The notes: generated by a model not told the origin, from the sequence alone. A stretch of 16,663 nucleotides of DNA from JANQTF01 sp036835375 (GCA_036835375.1 DAITMB010000113.1:1-16663); one strand, 5' to 3'; positions 8,300-16,278 are shown, counted from the stretch's first letter. Numbers and translations: made by a program.

Positions 8300-9931
8300 T
8301 CATCTTTCTGCGATGACCACCTTGCGAAAATGACGCACATCGGAAAATTCGCTGTGCTGGAGTTGCAAAAGGTAGGTGCCCGGAATGAGTTCGAGCGGCA
8401 GAGTCACTTGCCACTCCCGATCGGAGAAGGCATGGGTCTCGACCATCACACGGCGGCCTGCGAGATCGTTCAGTGACACTTCGTAGGTGGATGGACTCAC
8501 GGGGTAGATCCAGGCAATTCTCAGAAATTGTTCGGCGGGATTGGGATACACAAGCAAATCGCCACTGCGAAGGGGCTGGAAGGCAGAAGCGGGCAAGAAT
8601 CCGTCTTGTAGCAATGCTTCGACCCTGCGTGCGTGGGGAAGGCCATGGCCATAGTTCATATCGGGAGTCAGCGCTCGGTCACCCGAAGCAATGAGCACTT
8701 GGTGGAGCTCCCAAGCGCTCAGGTAGGGATATCGCTGGAGCAAGCAAGCGGCGAGGCTGGTCATGAGCGGGCAAGAAAAACTGGTGCCGTTGCCTTGGCG
8801 AACCGTTCCATCAGGCTGGAGCACATACGCGCCTTCGCCCATTGCCACAAGGTCCGGCTTGATTCGGCCGTCAGCCGTAGGCCCTCTGCTGCTAAATCCA
8901 GAGACCTCTTCACATTCATTCACCGAACCAACAGCCAGCACAGAATCTCCATCTGCTGGTGCCACAAGGTGGTTAAATCCGTTATTTCCAGCGCTATTCA
9001 CCACCAATATCCCGCGTGAAGCTGCCAAGTCAGCCGCTCGGGTGATGATCGTAGTGTTCCCATCAAGTGAATCGCGGGTATAGTCGCCTTCCCCCTCGTC
9101 AAAGTCAAAATAGCCGAGCGAGGTCGTAAAAATCTGGGCACCCAAAGAGTCCGCCATTTCAGCCGCAGCCACCCAGTTGTCCTCTTCTTGGTGGGTCTCA
9201 CCATAGTCGTCTTCCGTGCGAAAAAGCATGTAACTCGCCCCGGGAGCGCCACCCATCAGTCTGCCGGGCATGTTGGCAGCCATCAAAGAAAACACATAGG
9301 TGCCATGTTTGCAGTGGATACACGTTTCAAACACCTCGGAGCGGCTGTCCACAAAATCCCATTGGCCCAACAGCCTGCCTTCTTCAAAGAGATGCTCAAA
9401 CCCGGGCAGCGAATCCACTCCTACAAACCCATTGTCGAACACTGCAATTCGGACACCTTCCCCCCGGAAGCCTGCCCCATGGAGATCGTCCAATCCCAGC
9501 ATCCCAAGCTGTCGATAGGCCGTGCCGAGGTAGGCCATCGTGTCGCAATTGCCGCTGAGCACCGGGGCAGGCTTGCGCAGGCTGGCCACTGGCCGAATCT
9601 CTTGGACGAAGGGCAATGAGGTAATTCGATTCAGAATTTCAGGGCTAGCTTCTACTGAGATTGCATTGAGCCAGCGACTGCGTTGGCGTAGGATCGCTCC
9701 TTGGCCGACCACCGATTCCAAGTACTGCCGATTTACAGGAAAGTCCCGGTCATCAATCCCAAGTCCCTGTCTCGAACGATTGGCCAATGCTTCTGCTGTG
9801 AGGAGATCCTGCACTTCATAGGCGCTCAGGTCGCCTTTATCAGTGAAAAAAACCCAAATTTTCTGCTGCCCTGACGCCGAGAAGCTCAAAGAAATCAACA
9901 CGAAAAGAAGTGTCCACCGCATCATGAACAT
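8300..9931 (-). CDS. Secreted subtilisin-family (S8) protease with T9SS C-terminal sorting domain
   Basis: This 543-residue protein has a signal peptide (about residues 4-22, SASGQQ cleavage region). A propeptide-like segment (24-115) is followed by the S8 catalytic domain (about 130-440). The triad is Asp166 (IAVFDNG), His209 (KHGTYV) and Ser384 (GTSFSCP), with oxyanion Asn316 (SAGNNG). The closing segment (about 455-543, starting SGDLLVYPNPAEQFL and ending LQHSEFSDVRHFRKVVI) is a type A T9SS sorting domain: the YPNPA start and the final basic/hydrophobic strand are characteristic. It should be exported by Sec, then carried across the outer membrane by T9SS and anchored or released. Cys204 and Cys207 sit just before the catalytic His and may form a disulphide or metal site. 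The start at 9931 has an alternative ATG two codons later (9925). Substrates are unknown. Confidence 0.93.
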   Translation of the reverse strand: MFMMRWTLLFVLISLSFSASGQQKIWVFFTDKGDLSAYEVQDLLTAEALANRSRQGLGIDDRDFPVNRQYLESVVGQGAILRQRSRWLNAISVEASPEILNRITSLPFVQEIRPVASLRKPAPVLSGNCDTMAYLGTAYRQLGMLGLDDLHGAGFRGEGVRIAVFDNGFVGVDSLPGFEHLFEEGRLLGQWDFVDSRSEVFETCIHCKHGTYVFSLMAANMPGRLMGGAPGASYMLFRTEDDYGETHQEEDNWVAAAEMADSLGAQIFTTSLGYFDFDEGEGDYTRDSLDGNTTIITRAADLAASRGILVVNSAGNNGFNHLVAPADGDSVLAVGSVNECEEVSGFSSRGPTADGRIKPDLVAMGEGAYVLQPDGTVRQGNGTSFSCPLMTSLAACLLQRYPYLSAWELHQVLIASGDRALTPDMNYGHGLPHARRVEALLQDGFLPASAFQPLRSGDLLVYPNPAEQFLRIAWIYPVSPSTYEVSLNDLAGRRVMVETHAFSDREWQVTLPLELIPGTYLLQLQHSEFSDVRHFRKVVIAER

Positions 9932-10055
9932 GGGGAGCTAAGTGTGTGAAAAAAGTTGCTGCGTCGATCGCTTGAATAAAAGATCAGCTCTAGAAAACGC
10001 AATAAACGCAAATAACATCTCATGCTGCGAAATGTTCCTTTGTAACTTCTGGTAC
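9932..10055. other. Upstream region of the subtilase gene
   Basis: AT-rich leader for the minus-strand subtilase. I found no clean TAnnTTTG element here, so the promoter is not assigned. The left edge of the strong terminator marks its upstream limit. Confidence 0.4.
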
Positions 10056-10093
10056 AAAAAAATGGTGGGAACCCCCCCGGATTCCCACCATTT
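10056..10093 (-). terminator. Strong Rho-independent terminator (minus strand)
   Basis: A perfect 12-bp stem (10082-10093 with 10060-10071) encloses a 10-base loop containing seven consecutive C on the plus strand. Read on the minus strand the stem runs into seven T residues (10062-10056). It can stop transcription coming from the right before the subtilase gene. Read on the plus strand it has only three T after the stem, so it is weaker that way. Confidence 0.8.
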
Positions 10094-10117
10094 ACAGAAC
10101 GAAAACGAATGAACGTT

Positions 10118-10222
10118 TTACTCATATACGAAAGCGAAGAAAGTCTGGATCTTTGGAGCGAATAAATATATGGCACCGCTATTCGCACGGTAGTTATTGG
10201 TGAAAGAGCGATTAGGTGCGGC
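10118..10222 (-). pseudogene. Orphan C-terminal coding fragment (minus strand)
   Basis: Directly upstream of the strong terminator on the minus strand, a 34-codon frame ends at TAA (10120-10118). It reads AAPNRSFTNNYRANSGAIYL then FAPKIQTFFAFVYE, a composition that looks like a real protein end. Its upstream limit is an in-frame TGA at 10225-10223, with no start codon. The 24-nt distance to the terminator is normal for a gene end. I infer the 3' remnant of a gene whose rest was lost or is frameshifted. A longer parallel frame one base off (10188 upward) shows no family likeness that I recognise. No function can be given. Confidence 0.35.
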
Positions 10223-10330
10223 TCAGCCGGGTAGGAAGGGAGACGTTGGGAGAGGGCCCTGAGGGCAATCCCTGCCTCCTCATCGGGTAGCCAATTAGGG
10301 TCGTGGTATGAGGTGACTTTCCGAAATGAT
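10205..10330. other. GC-rich, structured-looking block of unknown nature
   Basis: This stretch is markedly richer in G and C than both flanks. It contains self-complementary tracts: AGGGCCCT (10253-10260), GCCCT/AGGGC, and GGGAG runs opposed by CCTGCCTCC. It starts with GTGCG..CAGCCGGGT (from 10217), which superficially resembles the 5' end of group II introns. A TATGAGGTGA near 10307 also occurs in many intron domain V sequences, but the paired arm is not there. No reverse transcriptase is present. All frames carry stops except one plus frame (about 10280-10459) that reads GSQLGSWYEVTFRNDYQTNG and on, without an ATG start. It may be a decayed mobile-element end or a non-coding RNA; I cannot decide. 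Confidence 0.25.
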
Positions 10331-10463
10331 TACCAGACCAACGGGTTGCTAGTATCCAGCAACAAAATGCTTGTCGACTTTTACAGCATTACCTTCGAAG
10401 ACGCAGATTTGCTATTGAACGGGGAAAGGATAAAACAAGTGAAATTTACGCGACAGTAAATCG

Positions 10464-10745
10464 GTGCGGCGCCGATCACAGGTAACCTTTCGAGTTGACA
10501 AGGTCAAAAGATGGCAACGAAGATGCAGGCGATTGAAAGCAGTAGATTCGAGAGCGTCTAAGGACGTGTGGATCGATGCCGCACTGAGAGAGTTAGAGGA
10601 AGCCAAGCAGAGAATCCAAGAAGTATCCACCCGGAGTGCATTCGAAGTTCGCTACGACAAGAAGATCGAAGCAGTCGATTTTGAAAGCTGCACCGACGTT
10701 CTCAATCAGGTAGAAATTCAGGAGTTGATGAGGCGAGGGTGGTAA
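10464..10745 (+). CDS. Small hypothetical protein, doubtful
   Basis: The frame starts at GTG (10464) with no in-frame ATG and gives 93 residues. The first 25 residues are strongly basic (RRRSQVTFRVDKVKRWQRR). Residues about 35-60 form a possible helix or short coiled coil (DAALRELEEAKQRIQEVS). The last 30 are acidic and end LMRRGW. I do not recognise a family. For it: charged, helix-forming composition unlike random translation. Against it: non-ATG start, no promoter or RBS, and a place in a decayed region. It could be the 3' part of a broken gene, since a plus-strand frame with a similar VTFR-D motif ends at 10459, five bases before it. Confidence 0.3.
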   Translation: MRRRSQVTFRVDKVKRWQRRCRRLKAVDSRASKDVWIDAALRELEEAKQRIQEVSTRSAFEVRYDKKIEAVDFESCTDVLNQVEIQELMRRGW

Positions 10746-10790
10746 ATCGCCCGTTACAGCCTGACTTGAAAGTGCATATGAGGCCACTGT

Positions 10791-10807
10791 GGCAACCTTC
10801 TGTTGCC
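10791..10807 (+). other. Hairpin in the leader upstream of mrpA
   Basis: GGCAAC and GTTGCC pair perfectly (6 bp) around CTTCT. There is no T-run, so it is not a standard terminator. It lies 46 nt after the doubtful small ORF and about 140 nt before mrpA, so it may be part of the mrp leader or a protein-binding site. No clear -7/-33 promoter was found in 10746-10944. Confidence 0.25.
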
Positions 10808-10944
10808 CATATTCCCGTAGCCAAATGTCACATTTTCTCCCCATTCATGTGTCTGGGTTGCAAGGTTAGCCCCTTTTGCTCATCTTCGTCCCAGGACTAG
10901 TGCAGGGCATCGGTCGTCATATCCCTCTCAATCACAACTACAGC

Positions 10945-13257
10945 ATGTTGTTTGCCATCCTTGCCGGGTTCCTCTTTGCATTGACACTGCCAGTGGTAGG
11001 AGTCTGGATCAAGGGCCGGGCTTCGCTTCTGGCCTCTGTGGTTCCCCTGAGCCTTTTTGGCTACTTCAGCAGCTTTTTGCCGGAGATTGCTTCGGGCGCC
11101 ACGGTCACGCGGGTATATGAGTGGGCACCTTCCCTGGGGATGGTGCTCGGCTTTCGACTCGACGGATTGTCGATGCTGTTCACGCTCATGATCACAGGCA
11201 TCGGGTCGTTGGTGTTTCTCTATACGAGTGCTTACCTCAAAGGAGATCCTTACCTCGATCGATTTTACGGCTATCTCTCCATGTTCATGGCCGCGATGCT
11301 GGGACTGGTTCTGTCGGACAATGTGGTGTCGCTTTTCTTGTTTTGGGAGCTCACGAGCATCACTTCTTTTTTCCTCATCGGCTACAAAAACAACGATTCG
11401 GGCTCGCGCCGGGCGGCACTTGTAGCACTGGGAGTTACCGGCTTGGGGGGAATGCTTCTCTTTGCCGGATTGCTCATGATGGCGTCGATCGCCGGTACTT
11501 ACTCGCTGCAGGAGATGCTTGCGTCGGATGTTGTGTTTGCCGAACACGGAGCCTATGGACTGATCCTACTCTTTGTGCTCGGCGGCGCGTTTACGAAGTC
11601 GGCACAGTTTCCCTTTCATTTTTGGTTGCCGGGAGCCATGAAGGCACCCACACCCGTGTCCACCTATCTGCACTCGGCCACCATGGTCAAGGCCGGGGTG
11701 TACTTGCTGTTTCGGATGGTGCCGCTGCTGGCCGATCATCCTTGGTGGCATTACAGCCTGATGATTGCTGGTGGGGTCACGATGCTGTACTCAGCTGGGC
11801 ACGCGCTTTTTCGGACTGATCTCAAGAGCATTTTGGCCTACACCACGATTTCGGCGCTGGGCATACTGGTGTTTCTCATTGGGCTGGGCACAGAAGAAGC
11901 CCTGCTCGCTGCGGGGGTGTTTATTCTGGTACACGCGCTGTACAAGGCTACGCTCTTCCTCATGACAGGAGTGTTGGACCACGAGACCGGAACCCGCGAC
12001 GTGACTCGACTGCGGGGGCTGGGCCGCCTGATGATTCCTGTGGCTGTGGCAGGCATGTTGGCAGCACTTTCCAATGCTGGCGTTCCGCCGACGTTGGGCT
12101 TTTTGGGCAAGGACTTGATTTATGAGGCCACGCTACACATGAGCCAAGGTGCCCTGTGGCTCACCGCCGCAGCCGTGCTCACCAAAGTGTTGTTGGCTTA
12201 TGCGGGATATGTGGTGGGGGTAAAGCCGTTTCTTGGAAAGTTGCCCGAGGAATTTGCCAAGGTTCATGGTCCGGGACCGCTGTTGTGGGGGCCGCCGCTG
12301 CTTTTAGGGCTGCTGTGTCTGGCCTTCGGCCTGTTTCCGGGTGTAGTGGAAGCCACGTTTGCCCGTCCCATTCTGACCGGGATCGGTCTGGGCGAATTCG
12401 ATTTTTACCTCAAGCTTTGGCATGGGTTCAACACGGTGCTGTTTCTAAGCCTCGGCACGATTGGCAGTGGCCTGGTTCTGTACTGGCTGCTGAAGCCCAA
12501 GCATGCTTATGAGCGAACTCTTGATCGGCTCGAATCATTTTCGCCCCTTTCTCTCACGATGAAGTTGGGGCACGGCTTTGAGCAGGTAAGCCGCCTATGG
12601 ACCGAGATGTCACAGTCTGGGTATCTGCGCTATTACATTATCATCATTATCGGGTTTCTGGTCCTCATCGCAGGTTTACCTGTGTTGAATGGAGTGAGAT
12701 TAACTGTGCCTGAAGGAGCCTTTTCAGAGATCACATTTTATGAGGTCATCGTACTCATGATTTTGGCGGTTGCCACGGGATTTGTGGTGTTCACCGAGTC
12801 GAGGCTTGTGGCTGTGGCTGCGCTGGGGGTGGTGGGATTTGCCATCAGCTTGATTTTCGTGTTTTACAGTGCGCCCGATTTGGCGATGACACAATTTTCG
12901 ATCGACACGCTCACGGTGATTCTATTTGTGCTGGTGCTCTATCGATTGCCGCGCTACCTCAAGCTCACCAATCTGCGAGCTAAGTTGCGCGACGGCGTGC
13001 TCGCTTTGACCTTTGGGCTCATGATGACGCTGCTGGCGCTTGAAGTGCTGGCAGAGGAGAAAAATCGGGAGTTGGCCAATTATTTTGCTGAAAATGCCTA
13101 CGTCCTGGCCAAGGGCAAAAACGTGGTGAATGTGATTCTGGTGGATTTTCGCGGCACAGACACCTTGGTAGAAATCACGGTGCTGGCCATTGCGGCGATT
13201 GGGGTCTATTCCTTGTTAAAACTTAAGTTGTCAAAAAACTCAAACGATCACGTATGA
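10945..13257 (+). CDS. mrpA: Na+/H+ antiporter subunit MrpA (MnhA/PhaA)
   Basis: This is the largest subunit of the Mrp cation/proton antiporter: 770 residues from ATG 10945. The frame extends to a TTG at 10876, but the extra 23 residues are polar and break the first membrane helix, so the ATG is preferred. Residues about 60-430 form the NuoL/ND5-like channel: Glu135 in FWELTS, Lys218 in GAFTKSAQFPFHFWLP, and His243 and Lys249 in STYLHSATMVKAG. These equal the Glu140, Lys223, His248 and Lys254 known as essential in Bacillus MrpA. A DUF4040 segment follows (about 599-670, with SAPDLAMTQFSIDTL), then a C-terminal MrpB-like region (about 680-765) with VILVDFRGTDTLVEITVLA. Roughly 20 membrane helices are expected. 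It exports Na+ in exchange for protons, together with the other subunits. The stop overlaps mrpB by 4 nt (ATGA). Confidence 0.96.
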   Translation: MLFAILAGFLFALTLPVVGVWIKGRASLLASVVPLSLFGYFSSFLPEIASGATVTRVYEWAPSLGMVLGFRLDGLSMLFTLMITGIGSLVFLYTSAYLKGDPYLDRFYGYLSMFMAAMLGLVLSDNVVSLFLFWELTSITSFFLIGYKNNDSGSRRAALVALGVTGLGGMLLFAGLLMMASIAGTYSLQEMLASDVVFAEHGAYGLILLFVLGGAFTKSAQFPFHFWLPGAMKAPTPVSTYLHSATMVKAGVYLLFRMVPLLADHPWWHYSLMIAGGVTMLYSAGHALFRTDLKSILAYTTISALGILVFLIGLGTEEALLAAGVFILVHALYKATLFLMTGVLDHETGTRDVTRLRGLGRLMIPVAVAGMLAALSNAGVPPTLGFLGKDLIYEATLHMSQGALWLTAAAVLTKVLLAYAGYVVGVKPFLGKLPEEFAKVHGPGPLLWGPPLLLGLLCLAFGLFPGVVEATFARPILTGIGLGEFDFYLKLWHGFNTVLFLSLGTIGSGLVLYWLLKPKHAYERTLDRLESFSPLSLTMKLGHGFEQVSRLWTEMSQSGYLRYYIIIIIGFLVLIAGLPVLNGVRLTVPEGAFSEITFYEVIVLMILAVATGFVVFTESRLVAVAALGVVGFAISLIFVFYSAPDLAMTQFSIDTLTVILFVLVLYRLPRYLKLTNLRAKLRDGVLALTFGLMMTLLALEVLAEEKNRELANYFAENAYVLAKGKNVVNVILVDFRGTDTLVEITVLAIAAIGVYSLLKLKLSKNSNDHV

Positions 13258-13667
13258 GATCGGTCATTCTCCAAACTGCGACGATCTATTTGTTGCCATT
13301 GCTGTTACTCTTCTCAGTCTTTATTTTGCTCCGGGGGCACTACTTGCCTGGTGGCGGTTTTGTGGGTGGACTTATCGCGTCCACTGCCTTCACCCTGCAC
13401 ATGCTGGCTTTCGGGGTGGAGGATACCCGTAAGCTCCTCAGCGTACATCCGGGCTTCTTCATGCCCTTGGGGTTAAGTCTGTCGCTTGTTAGCGGCTTGG
13501 CACCTATCATTCTCACCCAACAGCCCTTCATGACTGGGCTTTGGTTCAGCAAGCCAGTTCCCGAGATTGGGATGGTAGGCTCGGCTCTCTTTTTCGATGC
13601 AGGCGTGTATCTCGTGGTAGTGGGCGTGACCCTCACCATTTTGTTCACCATCTCAGAAGGTAACTGA
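13254..13667 (+). CDS. mrpB: Na+/H+ antiporter subunit MrpB (MnhB)
   Basis: This 137-residue, four-helix membrane protein carries the MnhB signature GHYLPGGGFVGGL (28-40) between helices one and two. It is a subunit of the Mrp complex that packs against the MrpA C-terminal domain. The gene starts inside the mrpA stop (ATGA) and its TGA overlaps the ATG of mrpC (TGATG), which suggests translational coupling. In some bacteria MrpA and MrpB are fused; here they are separate and MrpA keeps its own DUF4040 region. The length is usual. Confidence 0.95.
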   Translation: MRSVILQTATIYLLPLLLLFSVFILLRGHYLPGGGFVGGLIASTAFTLHMLAFGVEDTRKLLSVHPGFFMPLGLSLSLVSGLAPIILTQQPFMTGLWFSKPVPEIGMVGSALFFDAGVYLVVVGVTLTILFTISEGN

Positions 13668-14026
13668 TGGAATTACTCCTGGCTATCATCATCGGGTTGC
13701 TCTATGCTGCAGGAATATTCATGATCCTGAGGCGCAGCTTGGTGAAGCTCATTTTAGGTCTTGTGTTGCTGGGCAATGCCGTCAACCTTCTCATTTTCTT
13801 GCTAGGCGGAATCGTGAAAGGCAAGCCACCCATCATCCCCGACTCATTGCAAACCTTTTCTGGTGCCTATGCCGACCCGGTACCGCAGGCACTTGTGCTC
13901 ACAGCGATCGTGATCAGTTTTGGCTTACAAGCATTTGCCATCATCCTCATCAAGCGCGTGCACCACGTGGTGGATACCGACGACATGGATCAGCTTAGTC
14001 CCCTAGAAAACCCACTTCGCCCATGA
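13667..14026 (+). CDS. mrpC: Na+/H+ antiporter subunit MrpC (NuoK-like)
   Basis: This 119-residue protein has three membrane helices and is homologous to complex I subunit NuoK. Helix two has GNAVNLLIF (36-44), and helix three has the family motif DPVPQALVLTAIVI (70-83). In the Mrp complex it sits in the lateral ion path between MrpA/MrpD-like subunits. The C-terminal tail (from about 98) is hydrophilic and acidic. It overlaps mrpB by 1 nt and mrpD by 4 nt. Confidence 0.95.
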   Translation: MELLLAIIIGLLYAAGIFMILRRSLVKLILGLVLLGNAVNLLIFLLGGIVKGKPPIIPDSLQTFSGAYADPVPQALVLTAIVISFGLQAFAIILIKRVHHVVDTDDMDQLSPLENPLRP

Positions 14027-15525
14027 CCTGGATTATTCTGCTCCCTGTATTGAGTCAAATGTTGATCGCGCTGATCCTGTTATTTGGGTGGCGCAAGCCG
14101 CGCGTTCAGGAGTGGGGCAGCATGGCCGGAGGGGTGCTGCACGTGGTGTTAGGGCTATGGCTATTTGCCACCGTGTGGAGCGACGGCACGATCAGCGTGC
14201 AAGCTGGCGATTGGGGAGCGCCTTTCGGTATCACCTTCGTCGCGGATGCCCTCGCGGCCCTGTTGGTGCTCATCACAGGCATCGTAGGACTTGCTGTTTC
14301 GATTTTTTCGGCGGCCACTGTGCATCCTGCCAGGCTATCTTACGGGTTTTATCCCATTCTTCACTTTCTGTTGATGGGGCTGTGCGGCGCCTTTCTCACA
14401 GGGGATATTTTCAATCTCTACGTGTGGTTCGAGGTGATCATCATTAGTTCTTTTGTGCTCATTACGCTGGGCAGCGAGCGGAAACAGCTGGCCGGAGCCA
14501 TCAAGTATTTTGGGCTAAATATGCTGGCGTCGATCATTTTCCTCACGGGGCTGGGCATCCTGTATGGCCTTTTTGGCACGCTCAACATGGCCGAGCTTTC
14601 GGGGCAGATCATGGAGTTCGAAAATCGGCAAATCGTGTATGTCTGTGCGCTGTTTTTCTTTGTCGCATTTGGGATCAAGTCGGCGGTGTTTCCCCTTTAT
14701 TTCTGGCTGCCAGACTCCTACCACACTCCGCCTATGGCTGTCTCGGCAGTATTTGCGGGTTTGCTCACGAAAGTCGGCGTTTATGCCATGATGCGCATTT
14801 TTAGCCTGATGTTTACCGAGGATGTATTTCTGAGCAACTTGCTGCTGTGGGTGGCGATGCTCACGATTGTGAGTGGAGGGGTGGGTGCCCTGGTGCAGCG
14901 CAATATGCGCAAGATTTTTTCTTACCTGATCATTTGCCACATCGGGTTTATGATCGCAGGCCTGGGCTTGTTCAACGAGATGGCGCTGGCAGGACTGACT
15001 TTTTACCTCATCCACGATATCATCGCGAAGACCAACATTTTTTTCATGGCCGGAGTGATTTTTCAGATTCGCAAGGAGGAGAGTATCGATCGCCTCGGCG
15101 GCCTGTATCAAAGCCACCCCAAGCTCTCGCTCCTGATGGCCATTCCGATCTTTGCTTTGGCGGGTATCCCACCGCTCTCGGGCTTTTGGCCCAAAATTTC
15201 GCTGGTGCTGGGTGGGGTTTCCGTTGCAAACTACGCCGTGGTGGGGGCAATTCTTTTCGGCAGCATTCTCACGCTTTTCATCCTCGCTAGGGTGTGGGCG
15301 CTGGCCTTTTGGAAACCCTCTCCCAATTCCCATGATGCACCTTCGAATGGCCTCGCAACCTTGTCACGCAAACACAAGGTGATGCTGTTGCTGCCCGTGT
15401 TGCTGCTTAGTGGACTCACGCTCGCCATGAGTTTCGGTGCCGAATATGTGCAACAGTTGGCTGAGCGAGTAGCTGCTGAGTTGCTCGATCCCCAATCTTA
15501 TCTCGATACTGTCTTCGAAAAATGA
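14023..15525 (+). CDS. mrpD: Na+/H+ antiporter subunit MrpD (NuoM/N-like)
   Basis: This 500-residue antiporter-like subunit is homologous to NuoM/N. The predicted ion-path residues are present at the usual numbers: Glu137 in VWFEVIIIS, Lys219 in FGIKSAVFPLYFWLP, and Lys250 in LLTKVGVY. In Bacillus MrpD, Glu137 and Lys219 are essential, and the numbers coincide here. About 14 helices are expected, with the proton-conducting half-channels in the NuoM-like core (about 100-400). An IPPLSGFWPK-type segment appears at about 383-392. The C-terminal tail is longer than the core and ends in a hydrophilic stretch. The start overlaps mrpC by 4 nt (ATGA); mrpE follows after 7 nt. Confidence 0.96.
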   Translation: MTWIILLPVLSQMLIALILLFGWRKPRVQEWGSMAGGVLHVVLGLWLFATVWSDGTISVQAGDWGAPFGITFVADALAALLVLITGIVGLAVSIFSAATVHPARLSYGFYPILHFLLMGLCGAFLTGDIFNLYVWFEVIIISSFVLITLGSERKQLAGAIKYFGLNMLASIIFLTGLGILYGLFGTLNMAELSGQIMEFENRQIVYVCALFFFVAFGIKSAVFPLYFWLPDSYHTPPMAVSAVFAGLLTKVGVYAMMRIFSLMFTEDVFLSNLLLWVAMLTIVSGGVGALVQRNMRKIFSYLIICHIGFMIAGLGLFNEMALAGLTFYLIHDIIAKTNIFFMAGVIFQIRKEESIDRLGGLYQSHPKLSLLMAIPIFALAGIPPLSGFWPKISLVLGGVSVANYAVVGAILFGSILTLFILARVWALAFWKPSPNSHDAPSNGLATLSRKHKVMLLLPVLLLSGLTLAMSFGAEYVQQLAERVAAELLDPQSYLDTVFEK

Positions 15526-15532
15526 CCTCGGT

Positions 15533-16009
15533 ATGAGAACGCAGTTTTTGCTCAATAACCTCCTCACCTTCGTCTGGGTAGCCCTCACAGGTTCCTTCAC
15601 GCTCTTCAATTTCGTATTGGGGTTTGTGTTGAGCTTTCTGGTGCTCACGCGCATTTACCGGGAGAAGCACGAAAGGAGGTATTTTCGCGTGGTACCTGAG
15701 GCCATCGGATTCTTTTTCTTTTTTCTGTGGGAATTGATCAAAGCCAACATTGAAGTGGCCTACGATGTCATGACCCCGTCCTTTTTCATGACTCCAGGCA
15801 TCGTGCGCGTGCCGCTGGATGTCCGCACCGATTTCGAAATCACTTTGTTGGCCAACCTTATTTCGCTCACTCCGGGCACCCTCAGCCTCGACATTTCTGA
15901 AGACCGAACCGTGCTCTACGTCCACGCCATGTATCTCGGGGACAAGGAAGAATTCATTAGTGGCATCAAAAACGGGTTCGAGCGCCGCCTTTTATCATTG
16001 TTGCGATGA
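15533..16009 (+). CDS. mrpE: Na+/H+ antiporter subunit MrpE (MnhE)
   Basis: This 158-residue protein has two or three N-terminal helices (residues 8-38, 54-70) and a cytoplasmic domain. The family motif LLANLISLTPGTLSLDIS (105-122) is followed by a beta strand ending VLYVHAM. MrpE is a structural or assembly subunit of the complex. It lacks the ion-conducting residues of MrpA and MrpD. The start follows mrpD by 7 nt, the only gap in the operon, and the stop overlaps mrpF by 4 nt. Confidence 0.95.
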   Translation: MRTQFLLNNLLTFVWVALTGSFTLFNFVLGFVLSFLVLTRIYREKHERRYFRVVPEAIGFFFFFLWELIKANIEVAYDVMTPSFFMTPGIVRVPLDVRTDFEITLLANLISLTPGTLSLDISEDRTVLYVHAMYLGDKEEFISGIKNGFERRLLSLLR

Positions 16010-16278
16010 GCATCACCGACTTTTTATACTATGTCATCCTGCCCATGTTGGCCTTTAGCGCGTTGCTGATCTTCGTGCGCTTCGTGCTGGGGCCTTCCCT
16101 CTCGGATCGGGTCGTGGCGCTCGAATTGCTCGTGACTACGGCGATCGGCATCATCTGTGTCTATAGTGTGTTCTCTAATCAGGCAGATTTTCTGGACATT
16201 GCGATGATCATGGCGCTGATCGGTTTTCTGGGAACAGTGGCTTTTGCTTTTTATATCAAAGAGATCAAACGCAAATGA
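16006..16278 (+). CDS. mrpF: Na+/H+ antiporter subunit MrpF (MnhF)
   Basis: This 90-residue protein has three helices. It carries GPSLSDRVVALE (29-40), the cytoplasmic loop of the family, and the Asp64 region DIAMIMALIGFLGTVAFA in helix three. Asp34 and Asp64 correspond to conserved acidic residues of MrpF, thought to take part in the Na+ path. It overlaps mrpE and mrpG by 4 nt each. Confidence 0.94.
   Translation: MSITDFLYYVILPMLAFSALLIFVRFVLGPSLSDRVVALELLVTTAIGIICVYSVFSNQADFLDIAMIMALIGFLGTVAFAFYIKEIKRK

Noticed and set aside
9922..10188. 88-codon minus frame running across the strong terminator
   Set aside because: It would translate straight through a 12-bp terminator hairpin and overlaps the start of the subtilase gene.
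10897..11547. 216-codon minus-strand frame opposite mrpA
   Set aside because: Same antisense effect of hydrophobic codons; no promoter, no family likeness.
14515..15333. 272-codon minus-strand frame inside mrpD
   Set aside because: Composition (His-, Gln-, Arg-rich) is that of the antisense of a membrane protein; mrpD is certain.
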